DNA of 64,000 nt from Actinobacillus porcitonsillarum (GCF_003101015.1 NZ_CP029206.1:496001-560000); one strand, 5' to 3'; shown: positions 1-9,860, counted from the first letter of the stretch. Made by a program: numbers and translations. The notes: generated by a model not told the origin, from the sequence alone.

Positions 1-718
1 GAATAGAGCCTATGCCAAGCACCTTAGACTCATTTAACTCATCTTTTTCAATAGCTTTTCTATATGCATCTAATACTTCTCTTGTTAAGCCATTAGCCTT
101 TTCTAGACAATACCCAAATTTATAAAATAGTTCATAATCTGCTCTATTGCCTTTTAAATGGATGGCAGTTTGATAAGATACCGATGCTTCATCATACCGC
201 TTCATTTTTTCTAAAGAATTACCTAATCTTGCATACAAATCTGCATTTTTTGAATTTAATTCGACAGCATACTTTAACGACTCTACTTCTTGCCAAACTT
301 TTCCTTGTTTATTAAGTAATTCAGCTAATCGACTATACAATTTAGCTGTTGGTATCTCTGTTTCCAAGCGTTTCCGAATCAATGCTTCTTCAATAGCAGA
401 CGCAGAAGTAGTCAATTTTACTCCTTGTGTATCACTTGCTTTTAACTGCGATTGATATAGTTGTACTTTCCACTCCTCTTTATTAGGTAATAAAGAAACT
501 GCATTACTAATATATTGATAAGCAAGACTCCATTTATGTTGTTTAAAATAACACATTCCCAATTTAAAATTACTTTGAGGATGTTCTGGTTTTCTACTTA
601 CTGCTTTTTCAAAAAATAGTTGAGCTCTAGCCCAATCTCTATTTTTATAAAACTTCATGCCATTCCAATAACTAAGAGGATAACGAGTAAGCTCTAATAA
701 CTTTTTAAAATTTCTCAT
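1..718 (-). CDS. TPR-repeat protein of the capsule locus (3' end outside window)
   Basis: An open frame runs from an ATG at 716-718 to the window edge without a stop, giving at least 239 residues. The translation (start MRNFKKLLELTRYPLSYWNG) is a series of helical tetratricopeptide-like units, for example ADLYARLGNSLEKMKRYDEA near residue 175. No catalytic domain is visible in the part present. It lies 7 bp after the LicD-like gene on the same strand, so it is the fourth cistron of the capsule operon. By position it may be the N-terminus of a large capsule polymerase or transferase of the CpsD type, but that is inference. The TPR character is fairly sure, the function unknown. Confidence 0.75.
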   Translation of the reverse strand, partial: MRNFKKLLELTRYPLSYWNGMKFYKNRDWARAQLFFEKAVSRKPEHPQSNFKLGMCYFKQHKWSLAYQYISNAVSLLPNKEEWKVQLYQSQLKASDTQGVKLTTSASAIEEALIRKRLETEIPTAKLYSRLAELLNKQGKVWQEVESLKYAVELNSKNADLYARLGNSLEKMKRYDEASVSYQTAIHLKGNRADYELFYKFGYCLEKANGLTREVLDAYRKAIEKDELNESKVLGIGSI

Positions 719-725
719 AATATTC

Positions 726-1868
726 CTATTGAAAATTTTTTCTATATTTATAAATTTCCATTTCAGTTTCATTAAATACTTCCATATTAGGAGTATCAAA
801 TGCACTATCAAACTGTGTTTTAGGCGTGCGCCAATCACCATAATTTTCCGTTAAATATAAATCATAATTCTCTGGAATGAGATAATTTCCTCCAAGAAAT
901 GCTGTAGTTGTTAGATTAAACGGTAAATTATGCCATTTAATTTTTACACCGGCATGCCAATAATCATTAGGTTCACGATAATGAATGAACACATCTATCA
1001 CAATACCATTCACATGTCTTAATGTTATAAGATGTTTTGTTCGAGTAGGCACGATATAAAAATATCCCGACGTTGATAAGTAATGTTCTAATTCCTCATA
1101 GTTATATTCATCCCAAACCCCTACATCAATATCTTTATCATGCCCCAATAATTTCCCTTCTCGAATGCAGCCTAAAAGCGTACCACTAATTAAGAAAAAA
1201 GGTATCTGATGTTGATCTAATGTCTTTTTTAAATCCTCTAAGGCTTTTTCTGCCAACTTGTCTGTAAAGTTAGAAGGGGCTTTGTTTTCTACTTTAGAGG
1301 TTTGGGTCTGTTGCTTTGCCAGCTCTAGCGCTTCATTATTTAAACCTGCTCGCAAAGCAGCATTTATTCTAGGATGAAAAATGGGATCATTTTTTAAGAA
1401 ATTCGTTGTATTTCTTACATATTGAATATGCTCTTCTAAATTTACAAAGTCCTTTGTATTCTCAACCAAATTGGCAAGATAAATCCAGACTTTCTTCCGA
1501 CTATTTTCTAAAGCACACTGAGCAAGTGTGCGCCAAGCATCTTGTTTTCTATGCTGTTTAACTAAAATATCTGCATATAAAAAGATAGCTTCCGGCATTT
1601 TTGTGAAATTTGAGATTTTTTTAACCGCTTGCTCAGCAAGATGATATTCTCCACATAAGAAGTAACTTTGCGCGAGATAATAGTTCCCGATGCTAATACC
1701 TTTTTGTACCAGTTTATTAGATAAACATCTAACCTTCTTATGTTGAGCATTTGTCAATGCTTTTGCGATACGGTAGCCGTACCAATAGGCTAATGGCGAA
1801 TATTTACAGTTAGCTTCCCTTAATACTCGCCTTAGAGATTGCATTTGCATTGAAAAAAAAGCAGACAT
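726..1868 (-). CDS. cpsC: LicD/fukutin-type nucleotidyltransferase-fold protein, capsule biosynthesis
   Basis: A 380-residue protein. Residues 1-200 are helical and repeat-like. Residues 205-370 resemble the LicD/fukutin family, with the signature SGTLLGCIREGKLLGHDKD at about 228-246 followed by DIDVGVW, the acidic pair expected for metal binding in this nucleotidyltransferase fold. LicD proteins transfer phospho-substituents such as phosphocholine to surface glycans; here a role in adding a phosphodiester-linked group to the capsule polymer is inferred. It lies 5 bp after the cytidylyltransferase gene in the cps operon. The symbol follows A. pleuropneumoniae cpsABC naming and is tentative. 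Confidence 0.72.
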   Translation of the reverse strand: MSAFFSMQMQSLRRVLREANCKYSPLAYWYGYRIAKALTNAQHKKVRCLSNKLVQKGISIGNYYLAQSYFLCGEYHLAEQAVKKISNFTKMPEAIFLYADILVKQHRKQDAWRTLAQCALENSRKKVWIYLANLVENTKDFVNLEEHIQYVRNTTNFLKNDPIFHPRINAALRAGLNNEALELAKQQTQTSKVENKAPSNFTDKLAEKALEDLKKTLDQHQIPFFLISGTLLGCIREGKLLGHDKDIDVGVWDEYNYEELEHYLSTSGYFYIVPTRTKHLITLRHVNGIVIDVFIHYREPNDYWHAGVKIKWHNLPFNLTTTAFLGGNYLIPENYDLYLTENYGDWRTPKTQFDSAFDTPNMEVFNETEMEIYKYRKNFQ

Positions 1869-1873
1869 AAATC

Positions 1874-2311
1874 TTACTCTTCCTCTTTTTCATGAATCTG
1901 TTTTTGATCTTTTGTTAAATCTTTTTCCGCAAGCATTTTTTTAACTTTCGTTGTTGAAATATCTGGTGTGCGAGGTAAGTAAACAACTTCACAATACTCT
2001 TGTAGAAAATCAAAATGCCCCTCCCAATCATCTCCCATGACAAAAACATCAATCTCATGGTTTTTTACATCTTCTATTTTTTGCTCCCAGTTCGTTTCAG
2101 GAATAACTTTATCTACATAACGAATAGCCTCTAAAATATGTTTACGCTCTTCATAACTATATGCGCAAATCTTATTTTTACTTTCTAAATTAAATTTATC
2201 CGTAGAGATCGCGACAGTTAAGTGATCACCTAACGCTTTTGCTCTCTCTAATAATCGAATATGTCCGTGATGTAATAAATCAAATGTTCCATAAGTTAAA
2301 ACTTTACGCAT
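1874..2311 (-). CDS. cpsB: Glycerol-3-phosphate cytidylyltransferase (TagD-like)
   Basis: The product should make CDP-glycerol from CTP and sn-glycerol 3-phosphate, the activated precursor of poly(glycerol-phosphate) capsules and teichoic acids. The 145-residue protein has the cytidylyltransferase HxGH motif (HHGH, residues 14-17, within TYGTFDLLHHGHIRLLERAK) and the second signature RTPDISTT at 114-121. Its length fits TagD, about 130 residues, with a short charged tail. It sits between the glycerophosphotransferase and LicD-like genes, which explains its role: a teichoic-acid-like capsule. It is a cytoplasmic enzyme. The family call is very secure; the symbol follows cps naming in Actinobacillus. 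Confidence 0.92.
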   Translation of the reverse strand: MRKVLTYGTFDLLHHGHIRLLERAKALGDHLTVAISTDKFNLESKNKICAYSYEERKHILEAIRYVDKVIPETNWEQKIEDVKNHEIDVFVMGDDWEGHFDFLQEYCEVVYLPRTPDISTTKVKKMLAEKDLTKDQKQIHEKEEE

Positions 2312-2327
2312 TGCTTATCCTCCTAGA

Positions 2328-3464
2328 TTAGTTATGAAAATATTTTTTAGATATCCGCTTTATATATTGTAATTTACCCTTCTTTGCCTTCTTATGTAAC
2401 ATCTTCTCAATATACAATTCTTTTACTGTATGTCTAACATAAAGCTGTTGTTGAGATAAACAATATATTCCTGATATTAGGTTCTCTAGACACCGTATCG
2501 CTTGTTTAGTTGCACATTGAGTATCATAATATAATTTATTATATAATTCTTTATCTGCATATTTCTTTTCAAGAAATGCCTTCCCCACTGTTGTTACAAG
2601 CTTAGATGGGTGCAAAACCTCTATCCCCAACCTATCACGGTGAGTAATTTCTAAACTGAACTGATCCAATTTTTCATTTTGTATGTTGGGAATAGAAAGT
2701 AAAACAAGCGGTTTTTTACAAAAAACGGCATCAAAAATAGCACCGCTATAATCAGATATTACCATATCCGAAACACTCATAAGCGATAACAAGTCTTCCT
2801 TTTCATAAAAGAAATGTAAACTTGGGTAAGTTTTTTCATAGTGCGTAATTTTATCGGAAAAAATGACTGTATTATGATGTAATTTCACTATCACATTATA
2901 CGCTGTCGCTAGTTTAGCTAATTCATCAATATATAAAGAAAAACTGGAAAGCTCTCCCCAACTGGGGGCATAAAGTATAGTTTTCTTTAACGGATCAAGA
3001 ATATCTTGATAATTCTCTTTTGCTTTTTGATGGAATTCTGGAAGATACCAGCTGTCATATCTTGGACATCCAACTATTTCTGTTGGGGAAAAATAGGATA
3101 TTTTATGATAGGCATAAGGACCATACACAAGATTAAGATCAGCTAAAGATCTCCAAGCTCCATAGTTGTGAGGCTCTTTTGCATAACCATACTGTAACAT
3201 CGCAATTTTTGTATGTTTAAACAAATAAAGTTGTTCAAACACTGTTTGCGTAACAATAACATCAAAAACACCATCAATTTTTTCATGGAGTTGAGACTGT
3301 TTCACATATGCGATATTGTTATTGATATCTTGTAGTATAGATTGCCCAATGACTACACTTTTTTTCTTTTTTTCTATTATTAAAGTAGCATGAGGTAAAG
3401 CTTTAAGTAGAGGTTTGAAATGCAAAACCTGAAAACTATTCCATGCAATAAATGCTATTTTCAC
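2328..3464 (-). CDS. cpsA: CDP-glycerol:polyglycerophosphate glycerophosphotransferase (TagB/TagF family)
   Basis: A 378-residue protein of the CDP-glycerol glycerophosphotransferase family. It shows the conserved C-terminal segment DMVISDYSGAIFDAVFCKKP (about 232-251), the family's nucleotide/acceptor-site signature, and YAPSWGE near 166. It should transfer glycerol phosphate from CDP-glycerol onto the growing capsule chain at the inner face of the membrane. The start is GTG (3462-3464) with AGAGGT about 8 bases upstream; an overlapping ATG is out of frame. It is the first gene of the cps operon, transcribed away from cpxDCBA, and the next gene makes its substrate. Confidence 0.86.
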   Translation of the reverse strand: MKIAFIAWNSFQVLHFKPLLKALPHATLIIEKKKKSVVIGQSILQDINNNIAYVKQSQLHEKIDGVFDVIVTQTVFEQLYLFKHTKIAMLQYGYAKEPHNYGAWRSLADLNLVYGPYAYHKISYFSPTEIVGCPRYDSWYLPEFHQKAKENYQDILDPLKKTILYAPSWGELSSFSLYIDELAKLATAYNVIVKLHHNTVIFSDKITHYEKTYPSLHFFYEKEDLLSLMSVSDMVISDYSGAIFDAVFCKKPLVLLSIPNIQNEKLDQFSLEITHRDRLGIEVLHPSKLVTTVGKAFLEKKYADKELYNKLYYDTQCATKQAIRCLENLISGIYCLSQQQLYVRHTVKELYIEKMLHKKAKKGKLQYIKRISKKYFHN

Positions 3465-3576
3465 ATGAACACCTCTAGAGAGAAAAGATTTACGTAATTT
3501 TATAACAATCCAGAAACTTTTTAATCTGTTTTTGATAAAATATTAACTTATTGAACTATTGTAATAAGAGAACATT
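3465..3576. promoter_or_regulatory. Divergent promoter region between cps and cpx operons
   Basis: The 112-bp AT-rich spacer separates the leftward capsule synthesis genes from the rightward export genes, so both promoters should lie here. A TATAAAAT-like -10 for the cps side can be read on the minus strand around 3493-3502. The cpx side has TAAAAT at 3536-3541 and TTGATA at 3532-3537, but spacing does not single out one promoter. No JUMPstart/ops element was seen. Motif assignments are weak; the divergent arrangement is certain. Confidence 0.45.
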
Positions 3577-4755
3577 ATGAAACCACGATTCATTAATAAA
3601 GTTATTCATTTAACGTTTATTAGTATACTCTCTGCTTGCTCAACACTTCCGACTTCAGGCCCAAGCCAAAACGATGTGATTGAAACTAATCAGAATATCC
3701 CTGTACAGTCGCAAGTTAATGTAATTGAATTAAACAATGCTGTCGTAAATCAGCTCTATCGTCAACAAGAGAGTCAGCTCTTTTCCGGCTTTGATGGATT
3801 ACAAGGTAGAAGTGGATATGCTGGCACAGCGAATATTGGCGATGTACTAGAAATTTCGATTTGGGAAGCACCTCCTGCTGTTTTATTTGGTGGTACCTTC
3901 TCTTCAGAAGGGCAAGGTAGTGGGCATTTAACCCAACTCCCAGCCCAAATGGTCAATAATAATGGAACAATTAATGTCCCTTTTGTTGGAAATTTTCGTG
4001 TAGCGGGTAAAACGCCTGAGGCAATTCAATCTTACATTGAAAAGGCCTTAAAACGTAAAGCTAACCAACCACAAGTATTGGTAAAAATTGCAAATAATTA
4101 CTCTACCGATGTGACTGTTGTTCGCCAAGGTAGTGCTATTCGTATGCCTTTAACAGCAAATGGCGAGCGAGTATTAGATGCTATTGCAGCTGTCGGTGGC
4201 GCAACAGAAAATATTGAAGATATTACAGTTCAACTTACTCGTGGAGCACAAGTAAAAACATTAGCTTATGAAACTCTTATTGCAGATCCTACACAAAATA
4301 TTGCGTTACGATCCGGTGATGTTATTGCGCTATTAAATACACCATTTAAATTTACAGGATTAGGCGCTGTAGGCAGTAATCAACAACTCCGTTTCTCAAG
4401 TAAAGGCATTACTCTTGCTGAAGCCTTAGGAAAAATGGGGGGGCTGATTGATGATCGTTCCGATCCTCGAGGTATATTTATCTTCCGTCATGTTCCTTTT
4501 GGTCAATTATCAATGGAACAACAATTAGAATGGGAAGCTAAAGGGTATGGAGCAGGCATGGATGTCCCTACTGTATATCGAGTAAATCTACTAGAGCCTC
4601 GTTCTATGTTTTTAATGCAACGATTCCCGATTCAAGATAAAGATATTGTTTATGTATCAAATGCACCACTGGCTGAATTTCAAAAATTCTTGAGAATGAT
4701 TTTCTCAATTACATCGCCAATTTCAAGTGCAACGAATACGATTAGATCGTATTAA
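3577..4755 (+). CDS. cpxD: Capsule polysaccharide export outer-membrane lipoprotein CpxD (Wza/BexD/KpsD family)
   Basis: A 392-residue protein with a lipoprotein signal peptide (lipobox LSAC, acylated Cys21) and the polysaccharide-export domain: GDVLEISIWEAP near 90, then SLBB-like segments (NNGTINVPFVGNFRVAGKTP near 130 and the GAVGSNQQLRF region). It should form the outer-membrane channel for the ABC-transporter-dependent (group 2-like) capsule. It is the first gene of the cpxDCBA operon, matching bexDCBA and ctrABCD in order. A GAG-type ribosome site (aagagaac) precedes the ATG. Identification is secure from domain content and the whole operon. Confidence 0.93.
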   Translation: MKPRFINKVIHLTFISILSACSTLPTSGPSQNDVIETNQNIPVQSQVNVIELNNAVVNQLYRQQESQLFSGFDGLQGRSGYAGTANIGDVLEISIWEAPPAVLFGGTFSSEGQGSGHLTQLPAQMVNNNGTINVPFVGNFRVAGKTPEAIQSYIEKALKRKANQPQVLVKIANNYSTDVTVVRQGSAIRMPLTANGERVLDAIAAVGGATENIEDITVQLTRGAQVKTLAYETLIADPTQNIALRSGDVIALLNTPFKFTGLGAVGSNQQLRFSSKGITLAEALGKMGGLIDDRSDPRGIFIFRHVPFGQLSMEQQLEWEAKGYGAGMDVPTVYRVNLLEPRSMFLMQRFPIQDKDIVYVSNAPLAEFQKFLRMIFSITSPISSATNTIRSY

Positions 4756-4784
4756 AAATATAAATTTTCATGAGGAACATAAAT

Positions 4785-5897
4785 ATGAGTTCAAACAAAA
4801 AAGGTTTGTTAAAACGATTGAAACCTTTGTTATGGGTAACAACCATTATTCCAACGGCATTATCAACATTTTATTTTAGTTCTGTTGCTTCTGATGTTTA
4901 TATTTCAGAATCGAGCTTCGTAGTTCGCTCCCCGAAAAATCAATCATCGATGACTGGAATTGGAGCTTTATTACAAGGCTCTGCCTTTAGCCGTTCACAA
5001 GATGATACTTATACGGTGCAAGAATATATGCATTCTCGCACAGCGCTTGAACAGCTTCAAAAAGCATTACCCGTAAGAGAATTTTTTGAAAACCGAGGCG
5101 ATGTGATTAGTCGATTTAATGGCTTTGGTTTCAATGATTCTCAAGAGGCTTTTTATAAATATTTCAGAGAGAAACTTGGCGTGAGTTTTGATGCTGTTTC
5201 TGGTATTGCAACACTTCGTGTGAGAGCATTTAATGCAGAAGATGGCCAACGAATCAACCAACAACTCCTACAACAAGGTGAAGAACTTATTAACCGTTTA
5301 AATGAACGAGCAAGAAAAGATACGATTTCTTTTGCTGAACAAGCGGTTAAAGATGCAGAAGAAAATGTAAATTCGACCGCTTCTGCCCTTAGTAAATATC
5401 GCGTTAAAAACAAAATTTTTGATTTGCCTGCACAATCAGGCGTCCAACTGAGTTTAATTTCAAGTTTGAAAAGTGAGTTAATTCGTGTTGAAACCCAATT
5501 AGCACAATTGCTTTCAATTACGCCGGATAACCCTCAAGTTGAAGCATTACAAATGCGTCAAAAAAGTTTGAAAAAAGAGATTGAAGATCAGTCAAAACAA
5601 CTCTCAGGTAATACATCAAGTTCCATTGCTGCACAAACAGCAGACTATCAACGCCTTGTGTTAGCAAATGAATTAGCACAGCAACAATTAACGGCTGCAT
5701 TAACTTCTTTATACAATACAAAAAATGAAGCAGATCGCCAACAGCTTTATTTAGAAGTGATTAGCCAACCAAGTAAACCAGACTGGGCACAAGAGCCTTA
5801 TCGTTTATATAATATCTTAGCAACATTCTTTATCGGATTTATCTTATATGGAGTGTTAAGTTTATTATTAGCAAGTGTAAGAGAGCATAAAAACTAA
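4785..5897 (+). CDS. cpxC: Capsule export inner-membrane protein CpxC (BexC/KpsE/CtrB family)
   Basis: A polysaccharide co-polymerase/export adaptor of about 370 residues. A membrane segment near the N-terminus (LLWVTTIIPTALSTFYFSSV), a long periplasmic region rich in heptads (about 170-315) and a C-terminal membrane segment (LATFFIGFILYGVLSLLLA) are the family layout. It couples the ABC transporter to the outer-membrane channel CpxD. I place the start at the second ATG (4785), because GAGGA lies 8 bases upstream of it; the first in-frame ATG (4770) has no ribosome site and overlaps that GAGGA. It overlaps cpxB by one base (TAATG). Confidence 0.92.
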   Translation: MSSNKKGLLKRLKPLLWVTTIIPTALSTFYFSSVASDVYISESSFVVRSPKNQSSMTGIGALLQGSAFSRSQDDTYTVQEYMHSRTALEQLQKALPVREFFENRGDVISRFNGFGFNDSQEAFYKYFREKLGVSFDAVSGIATLRVRAFNAEDGQRINQQLLQQGEELINRLNERARKDTISFAEQAVKDAEENVNSTASALSKYRVKNKIFDLPAQSGVQLSLISSLKSELIRVETQLAQLLSITPDNPQVEALQMRQKSLKKEIEDQSKQLSGNTSSSIAAQTADYQRLVLANELAQQQLTAALTSLYNTKNEADRQQLYLEVISQPSKPDWAQEPYRLYNILATFFIGFILYGVLSLLLASVREHKN

Positions 5898-6694
5898 TGC
5901 AATATGGAGATAAAACCTCTTTCCGCCAATCATTAGCCATTCAAGGAAGGGTTATTTACGCCCTTCTGATGAGAGAAATTATTACTCGCTATGGGCGACA
6001 AAATATAGGGTTCTTGTGGCTTTTTGTTGAACCTCTTCTTATGACGTTATTCATTACTATTATGTGGTCATTTGTACGAGCAAGCCAAATATCCAGTTTA
6101 AATATTGTTGCATTTACTATTACGGGTTATCCACTCATGATGATGTGGCGTAATGCATCAAATCGTGCAATTGGGGCAATTTCTTCAAACTTAAGTTTGT
6201 TATACCACCGTAATGTACGTGTATTAGATACCTTATTTGCAAGAATGCTATTAGAAATAGCTGGAGCAACTATTGCACAAATCTTAATTATGGCACTATT
6301 TATTGCAATTGGATTGATAGATATGCCACAGGATATTTTTTATATGCTAATGGCATGGGTCTTAATGGCGATTTTTGCCATTGGTTTAGGATTAATCATT
6401 TGCTCTATTGCTCAAAAATTTGAAGTCTTTGGTAAATTATGGAGTACAATTAGCTTTGTCTTTATGCCACTTTCTGGCGCTTTTTTCTTTCTTCACTCTT
6501 TACCACAAACTGCACGGGAATTTTTCCAATGGGTTCCTATGGTAAGTGGCACAGAAATGTTCCGAAAAGGCTATTTTGGTGCAAGCGTAACTACTTATGA
6601 AAATGTAGGTTTTTTGATTATCTGTGACTTAGTTCTACTCTTTATTGGTTTAGTCATGGTAAGAAGCTTTAGTAAGGGAGTTGAACCTAGATGA
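5897..6694 (+). CDS. cpxB: Capsule ABC transporter permease CpxB (BexB/KpsM family)
   Basis: A 265-residue integral membrane protein of the ABC-2 polysaccharide exporter type. It begins with a cytoplasmic amphipathic segment ([21 protein letters not shown]), then about six membrane spans, ending with [16 protein letters not shown]. With CpxA it forms the inner-membrane pump for the lipid-linked capsule polymer. The start overlaps the cpxC stop (TAATG) and the stop overlaps the cpxA start (ATGA), so translation is probably coupled. Length and topology agree with KpsM and BexB. Confidence 0.93.
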   Translation: MQYGDKTSFRQSLAIQGRVIYALLMREIITRYGRQNIGFLWLFVEPLLMTLFITIMWSFVRASQISSLNIVAFTITGYPLMMMWRNASNRAIGAISSNLSLLYHRNVRVLDTLFARMLLEIAGATIAQILIMALFIAIGLIDMPQDIFYMLMAWVLMAIFAIGLGLIICSIAQKFEVFGKLWSTISFVFMPLSGAFFFLHSLPQTAREFFQWVPMVSGTEMFRKGYFGASVTTYENVGFLIICDLVLLFIGLVMVRSFSKGVEPR

Positions 6695-7341
6695 TTAGCG
6701 TTAAAAACGTAAGCAAAAAATACCATACAAATAAAGGGTGGAAAACCGTATTACAAGATATCAATTTTGATCTAAATAAAGGAGAAAAAATTGGTATTTT
6801 GGGAAGAAATGGTGCGGGTAAATCAACCCTTATTCGTTTATTGAGTGGAGTTGAACCCCCTACAGAAGGGACCATTGAACGAAAGATGTCTATTTCATGG
6901 CCATTAGCTTTTAGTGGAGCATTCCAAGGTAGTTTAACTGGGATGGATAATTTACGATTTATTTGCCGTATTTATAATGCAGATATTGATTATGTTAAAC
7001 ATTTCACTGAAGAGTTTTCCGAATTAGGGGATTATCTGTATGAGCCCGTAAAAAAATATTCTTCAGGAATGAAGGCTCGACTTGCATTTGCTTTATCACT
7101 TTCCGTTGAATTTGATTGTTATTTAATAGATGAAGTCATTGCTGTAGGCGACTCACGATTTGCAGAAAAATGTAAACATGAGCTTTTTGAGAAACGCAAA
7201 GATCGCTCAATTATCTTGGTATCTCATAGTCCTTCTGCAATGAAAGAATATTGTGATAATGCAATGGTTCTAGATAAAGGAATTATGTACAAATTCGAGA
7301 ATATGGATGAGGCATACAAATTCTATAATTCTACACTTTAA
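6691..7341 (+). CDS. cpxA: Capsule ABC transporter ATPase CpxA (BexA/KpsT family)
   Basis: A 216-residue ABC ATPase. Walker A is GRNGAGKST (38-46), the signature is YSSGMKARL, Walker B is [11 protein letters not shown], and the H-loop is LVSHSPSAM. It uses glutamate in Walker B and the GD turn as in KpsT/BexA. It powers capsule polymer export through CpxB. It is the last gene of cpxDCBA and overlaps cpxB by four bases. A hairpin terminator follows within 10 bp, closing the operon. Confidence 0.94.
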   Translation: MISVKNVSKKYHTNKGWKTVLQDINFDLNKGEKIGILGRNGAGKSTLIRLLSGVEPPTEGTIERKMSISWPLAFSGAFQGSLTGMDNLRFICRIYNADIDYVKHFTEEFSELGDYLYEPVKKYSSGMKARLAFALSLSVEFDCYLIDEVIAVGDSRFAEKCKHELFEKRKDRSIILVSHSPSAMKEYCDNAMVLDKGIMYKFENMDEAYKFYNSTL

Positions 7342-7350
7342 TAGTATCAA

Positions 7351-7374
7351 GAAGGGCATATTGCCCTTCTTTTA
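7351..7374 (+). terminator. Intrinsic terminator of cpxDCBA, shared with convergent dapF
   Basis: An 8-bp perfect stem GAAGGGCA/TGCCCTTC with a 3-base loop is followed by TTTTATTT. It lies 9 bp after the cpxA stop and just before the dapF stop on the other strand; the stem may serve both directions. Confidence 0.85.
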
Positions 7375-7375
7375 T

Positions 7376-8200
7376 TTACAACGTCACAAATCCATCATAA
7401 ATATGGGTTGCATCACCTGTCATATAAAGTGGGTGCCCTACGCCTTCCCATTCAATCATCAGTGAACCACCCGGCAAATCCACTTGGACTTTACTATCAA
7501 GTAAGCCTTGCATAATGCCGACAGCAACCGCACCACAAGCACCACTTCCACATGCCTGTGTTTCGCCTGCACCGCGTTCAAAAACACGTAGCTTGATATG
7601 ATTACGGTTAATCACTTGCATAAATCCTATATTGGCTCGCTCAGGGAAGCGTTCATGATTTTCCAATAAAGGACCTAACTCATTCACGGGGGCTGTTTGA
7701 ATATCTTCTACCTGTAAAACGCAATGCGGATTTCCCATTGAAACAACACCGCACAATACCGTTTGTAACGAAGTACGAAGAATATAATTTTTCTCGAATT
7801 TATTGGCAGTAAAAGGAATTTGCGCCGGCTCCCAAATCGGTTCGCCCATATTCACTCTCACTTGACCATTTTCTTTCAGGCTCAGTACCATTTTCCCTTT
7901 TGCAGTACTGACATGAATATCTTGTTTATTCGTTAAACCTTTTAACGTGACAAATCGAGCAAAACATCTTGCACCATTACCACATTGTGAGACTTCGCTC
8001 CCGTCCGCATTAAAAATACGATAATGGAAATCGAGTTCCGGATCATAAGGCGCTTCAACCAATAATAATTGGTCAAATCCGATACCACGGTGGCGATCGG
8101 CGAGTTTTTGAATAATCTCTTCGGTTAAAAACACATTCTGTGTTACACCATCTACCACCATAAAATCATTGCCGAGTCCGTGCATTTTTGAGAATTGCAT
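7376..8200 (-). CDS. dapF: Diaminopimelate epimerase
   Basis: Interconverts LL- and meso-diaminopimelate for lysine and peptidoglycan synthesis, in the cytoplasm. The 274-residue product matches the family's usual length. The two catalytic cysteine contexts are present: [13 protein letters not shown] (Cys73) and [17 protein letters not shown]. The N-terminal [18 protein letters not shown] is a near-universal DapF start. It is a single gene convergent with cpxA and divergent from dcuB. Confidence 0.97.
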   Translation of the reverse strand: MQFSKMHGLGNDFMVVDGVTQNVFLTEEIIQKLADRHRGIGFDQLLLVEAPYDPELDFHYRIFNADGSEVSQCGNGARCFARFVTLKGLTNKQDIHVSTAKGKMVLSLKENGQVRVNMGEPIWEPAQIPFTANKFEKNYILRTSLQTVLCGVVSMGNPHCVLQVEDIQTAPVNELGPLLENHERFPERANIGFMQVINRNHIKLRVFERGAGETQACGSGACGAVAVGIMQGLLDSKVQVDLPGGSLMIEWEGVGHPLYMTGDATHIYDGFVTL

Positions 8201-8217
8201 ATTTTTTTCCTAATTTT

Positions 8218-8231
8218 TTGATTTTTATTAA
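8218..8231 (+). promoter_or_regulatory. Possible FNR-binding site upstream of dcuB
   Basis: TTGAT-TTTT-ATTAA matches the FNR consensus TTGAT-N4-ATCAA at nine of ten informative positions. It lies in the dapF/dcuB divergent spacer, about 130 bp upstream of dcuB. A TATAGT at 8264-8269 could be the -10, which would put the site near -51, not the classical -41.5. The region is very AT-rich, so a chance match is possible. Confidence 0.35.
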
Positions 8232-8356
8232 ATCTTATTATAGAGATTAGAATAGCTTATTGATATAGTACAGCCAATTTTAAAAATCTGATTTTTTTAA
8301 TCTTATTCCTCACAGTATGAGGGCATTTTTCTTAAATTACAATGGAGTATTAAAAT

Positions 8357-9679
8357 ATGTCTGCAATGTTTATCTTGCAATTTGCCATTGTTCTACTTTG
8401 TATCTTAATCGGTGCACGAGTAGGCGGTATTGGCTTAGGGGTCTTTGGTGGTCTGGGTTTAGCTATTCTTTCTTTTGGATTTGGCTTAAAACCGGCAGGT
8501 TTACCGATTGACGTAATGTTTATGATTATGGCAGTCGTTTCTGCTGCTGCGGCAATGCAAGCTGCCGGCGGTTTAGATTATATGATTAAAATTGCGACCA
8601 ACATTTTACGCCGTAATCCGAAATATATTACCTTTATCGCACCGCTTGTAACTTGGACATTTACTGTGCTTGCAGGTACGGGTCACGTAGCTTATTCTGT
8701 ATTACCGGTTATCGCGGAAGTTTCTCGCCACAACGGTGTTCGCCCGGAACGTCCGCTTTCAATGGCGGTTATCGCTTCTCAATTTGCGATCGTTGCAAGC
8801 CCAATTGCAGCAGCGGTGGTTGCAGTGGTTGCGTTCTTAGAACCTCAAGGGGTAACGTTAGGCGATGTATTATTGGTTACTATCCCTTCAACCTTATTAG
8901 GTATTATGTTAGCTTGTGTGTTTGTGAATAAAATGGGTAAAGAGTTAAAAGACGACCCACATTATCAAAAACTACTACAAGATCCTGAATACGTAAAAGT
9001 GAACCACACTGATACAAATCCATCAGAAGTAGTGATTAAACCAACAGCAAAAATGTCTGTCGGCTTATTCTTATTTGGTGCGTTATTAGTGGTGTTATTA
9101 GGTGCTGTGCCTAGCTTACGTCCGGTATTTGACGGTAAACCAATGGGTATGGCGCATGCAATTGAAATCGTAATGCTGACTGTTGGTGCATTAATCATCT
9201 TCTTCTGCAAACCGGATGGTGATGAAATCACAAAAGGCTCTATCTTCCATGCCGGTATGCGTGCGGTCATTGCTATCTTTGGTATCGCATGGTTAGGCGA
9301 CACCTTAATGCAAGCTCACATGACTGAAGTGAAAGAAATGGTATCAGGCTTAGTTGAAGCGGCACCATGGGCATTTGCATTAGCGTTATTTGTACTTTCT
9401 ATCTTAGTAAACAGCCAAGGTGCAACCGTTGCAACACTCTTCCCATTAGCAGTGGCAATTGGTATTCCGGCACCTATTCTTATCGGGGTATTTGTGGCGG
9501 TAAATGGTTACTTCTTCATTCCAAACTATGGTCCGATTATCGCTTCTATCGACTTCGATACCACAGGTACAACTCGAATTGGTAAGTACATCTTTAACCA
9601 CAGCTTCATGCTTCCTGGTTTAATCAGCATGGCATTCTGTTTAGGTTTAGGCTTGCTGTTCGCACAAATCTTCCTATAA
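8357..9679 (+). CDS. dcuB: Anaerobic C4-dicarboxylate antiporter, Dcu family (first copy)
   Basis: A 440-residue inner-membrane carrier of the DcuA/DcuB family that exchanges fumarate, malate or aspartate for succinate during fumarate respiration. Family stretches visible are [42 protein letters not shown] and the C-terminal [23 protein letters not shown]. About ten or more hydrophobic spans are evident. An RBS (ggag) precedes the ATG. It is a single gene with a hairpin after it. A second family member lies at 15361-16695. Which E. coli paralogue (DcuA or DcuB) is closer cannot be settled by eye; the symbol is therefore tentative. Confidence 0.88.
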   Translation: MSAMFILQFAIVLLCILIGARVGGIGLGVFGGLGLAILSFGFGLKPAGLPIDVMFMIMAVVSAAAAMQAAGGLDYMIKIATNILRRNPKYITFIAPLVTWTFTVLAGTGHVAYSVLPVIAEVSRHNGVRPERPLSMAVIASQFAIVASPIAAAVVAVVAFLEPQGVTLGDVLLVTIPSTLLGIMLACVFVNKMGKELKDDPHYQKLLQDPEYVKVNHTDTNPSEVVIKPTAKMSVGLFLFGALLVVLLGAVPSLRPVFDGKPMGMAHAIEIVMLTVGALIIFFCKPDGDEITKGSIFHAGMRAVIAIFGIAWLGDTLMQAHMTEVKEMVSGLVEAAPWAFALALFVLSILVNSQGATVATLFPLAVAIGIPAPILIGVFVAVNGYFFIPNYGPIIASIDFDTTGTTRIGKYIFNHSFMLPGLISMAFCLGLGLLFAQIFL

Positions 9680-9686
9680 AAACAAA

Positions 9687-9710
9687 GGGGCGTTTTAAAC
9701 GCCCCATACT
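9687..9710 (+). terminator. Hairpin after dcuB
   Basis: GGGGCGTTT-T-AAACGCCCC is a 9-bp perfect inverted repeat 7 bp after the dcuB stop. The following bases (atactattt) are only a weak U-tract, so it may act as terminator or as a 3'-end stabiliser. Confidence 0.65.
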
Positions 9711-9739
9711 ATTTATAAAGATCAATGTTATTTTACTTG

Positions 9740-9816
9740 TAGGGGCGCCACGCTGGCGCCCATTAATGTGAATTGAGCTCCACCTTTACGGTGGACGCCA
9801 GCGTGGCGTCCCTACA
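9740..9816. repeat. Intergenic palindromic element (GTAGGG...CCCTAC family)
   Basis: The element opens with TAGGGGCGCCACGCTGGCGCC and closes with GGACGCCAGCGTGGCGTCCC followed by TACA, so its two ends can pair over about 77 bp. Each half also contains its own small palindrome (CGCCACGCTGGCG / CGCCAGCGTGGCG). Closely similar sequence occurs at 29301-29390. It lies between dcuB and the convergent crcB. Confidence 0.8.
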
Positions 9817-9860
9817 AATTAACTTTGCGATTAATACCAAAACTGTTTTGTTTACTCTAT

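Noticed and set aside
3465-3576. JUMPstart/ops element in the capsule spacer
   Set aside because: No GGCGGTAG-like sequence is present on either strand.
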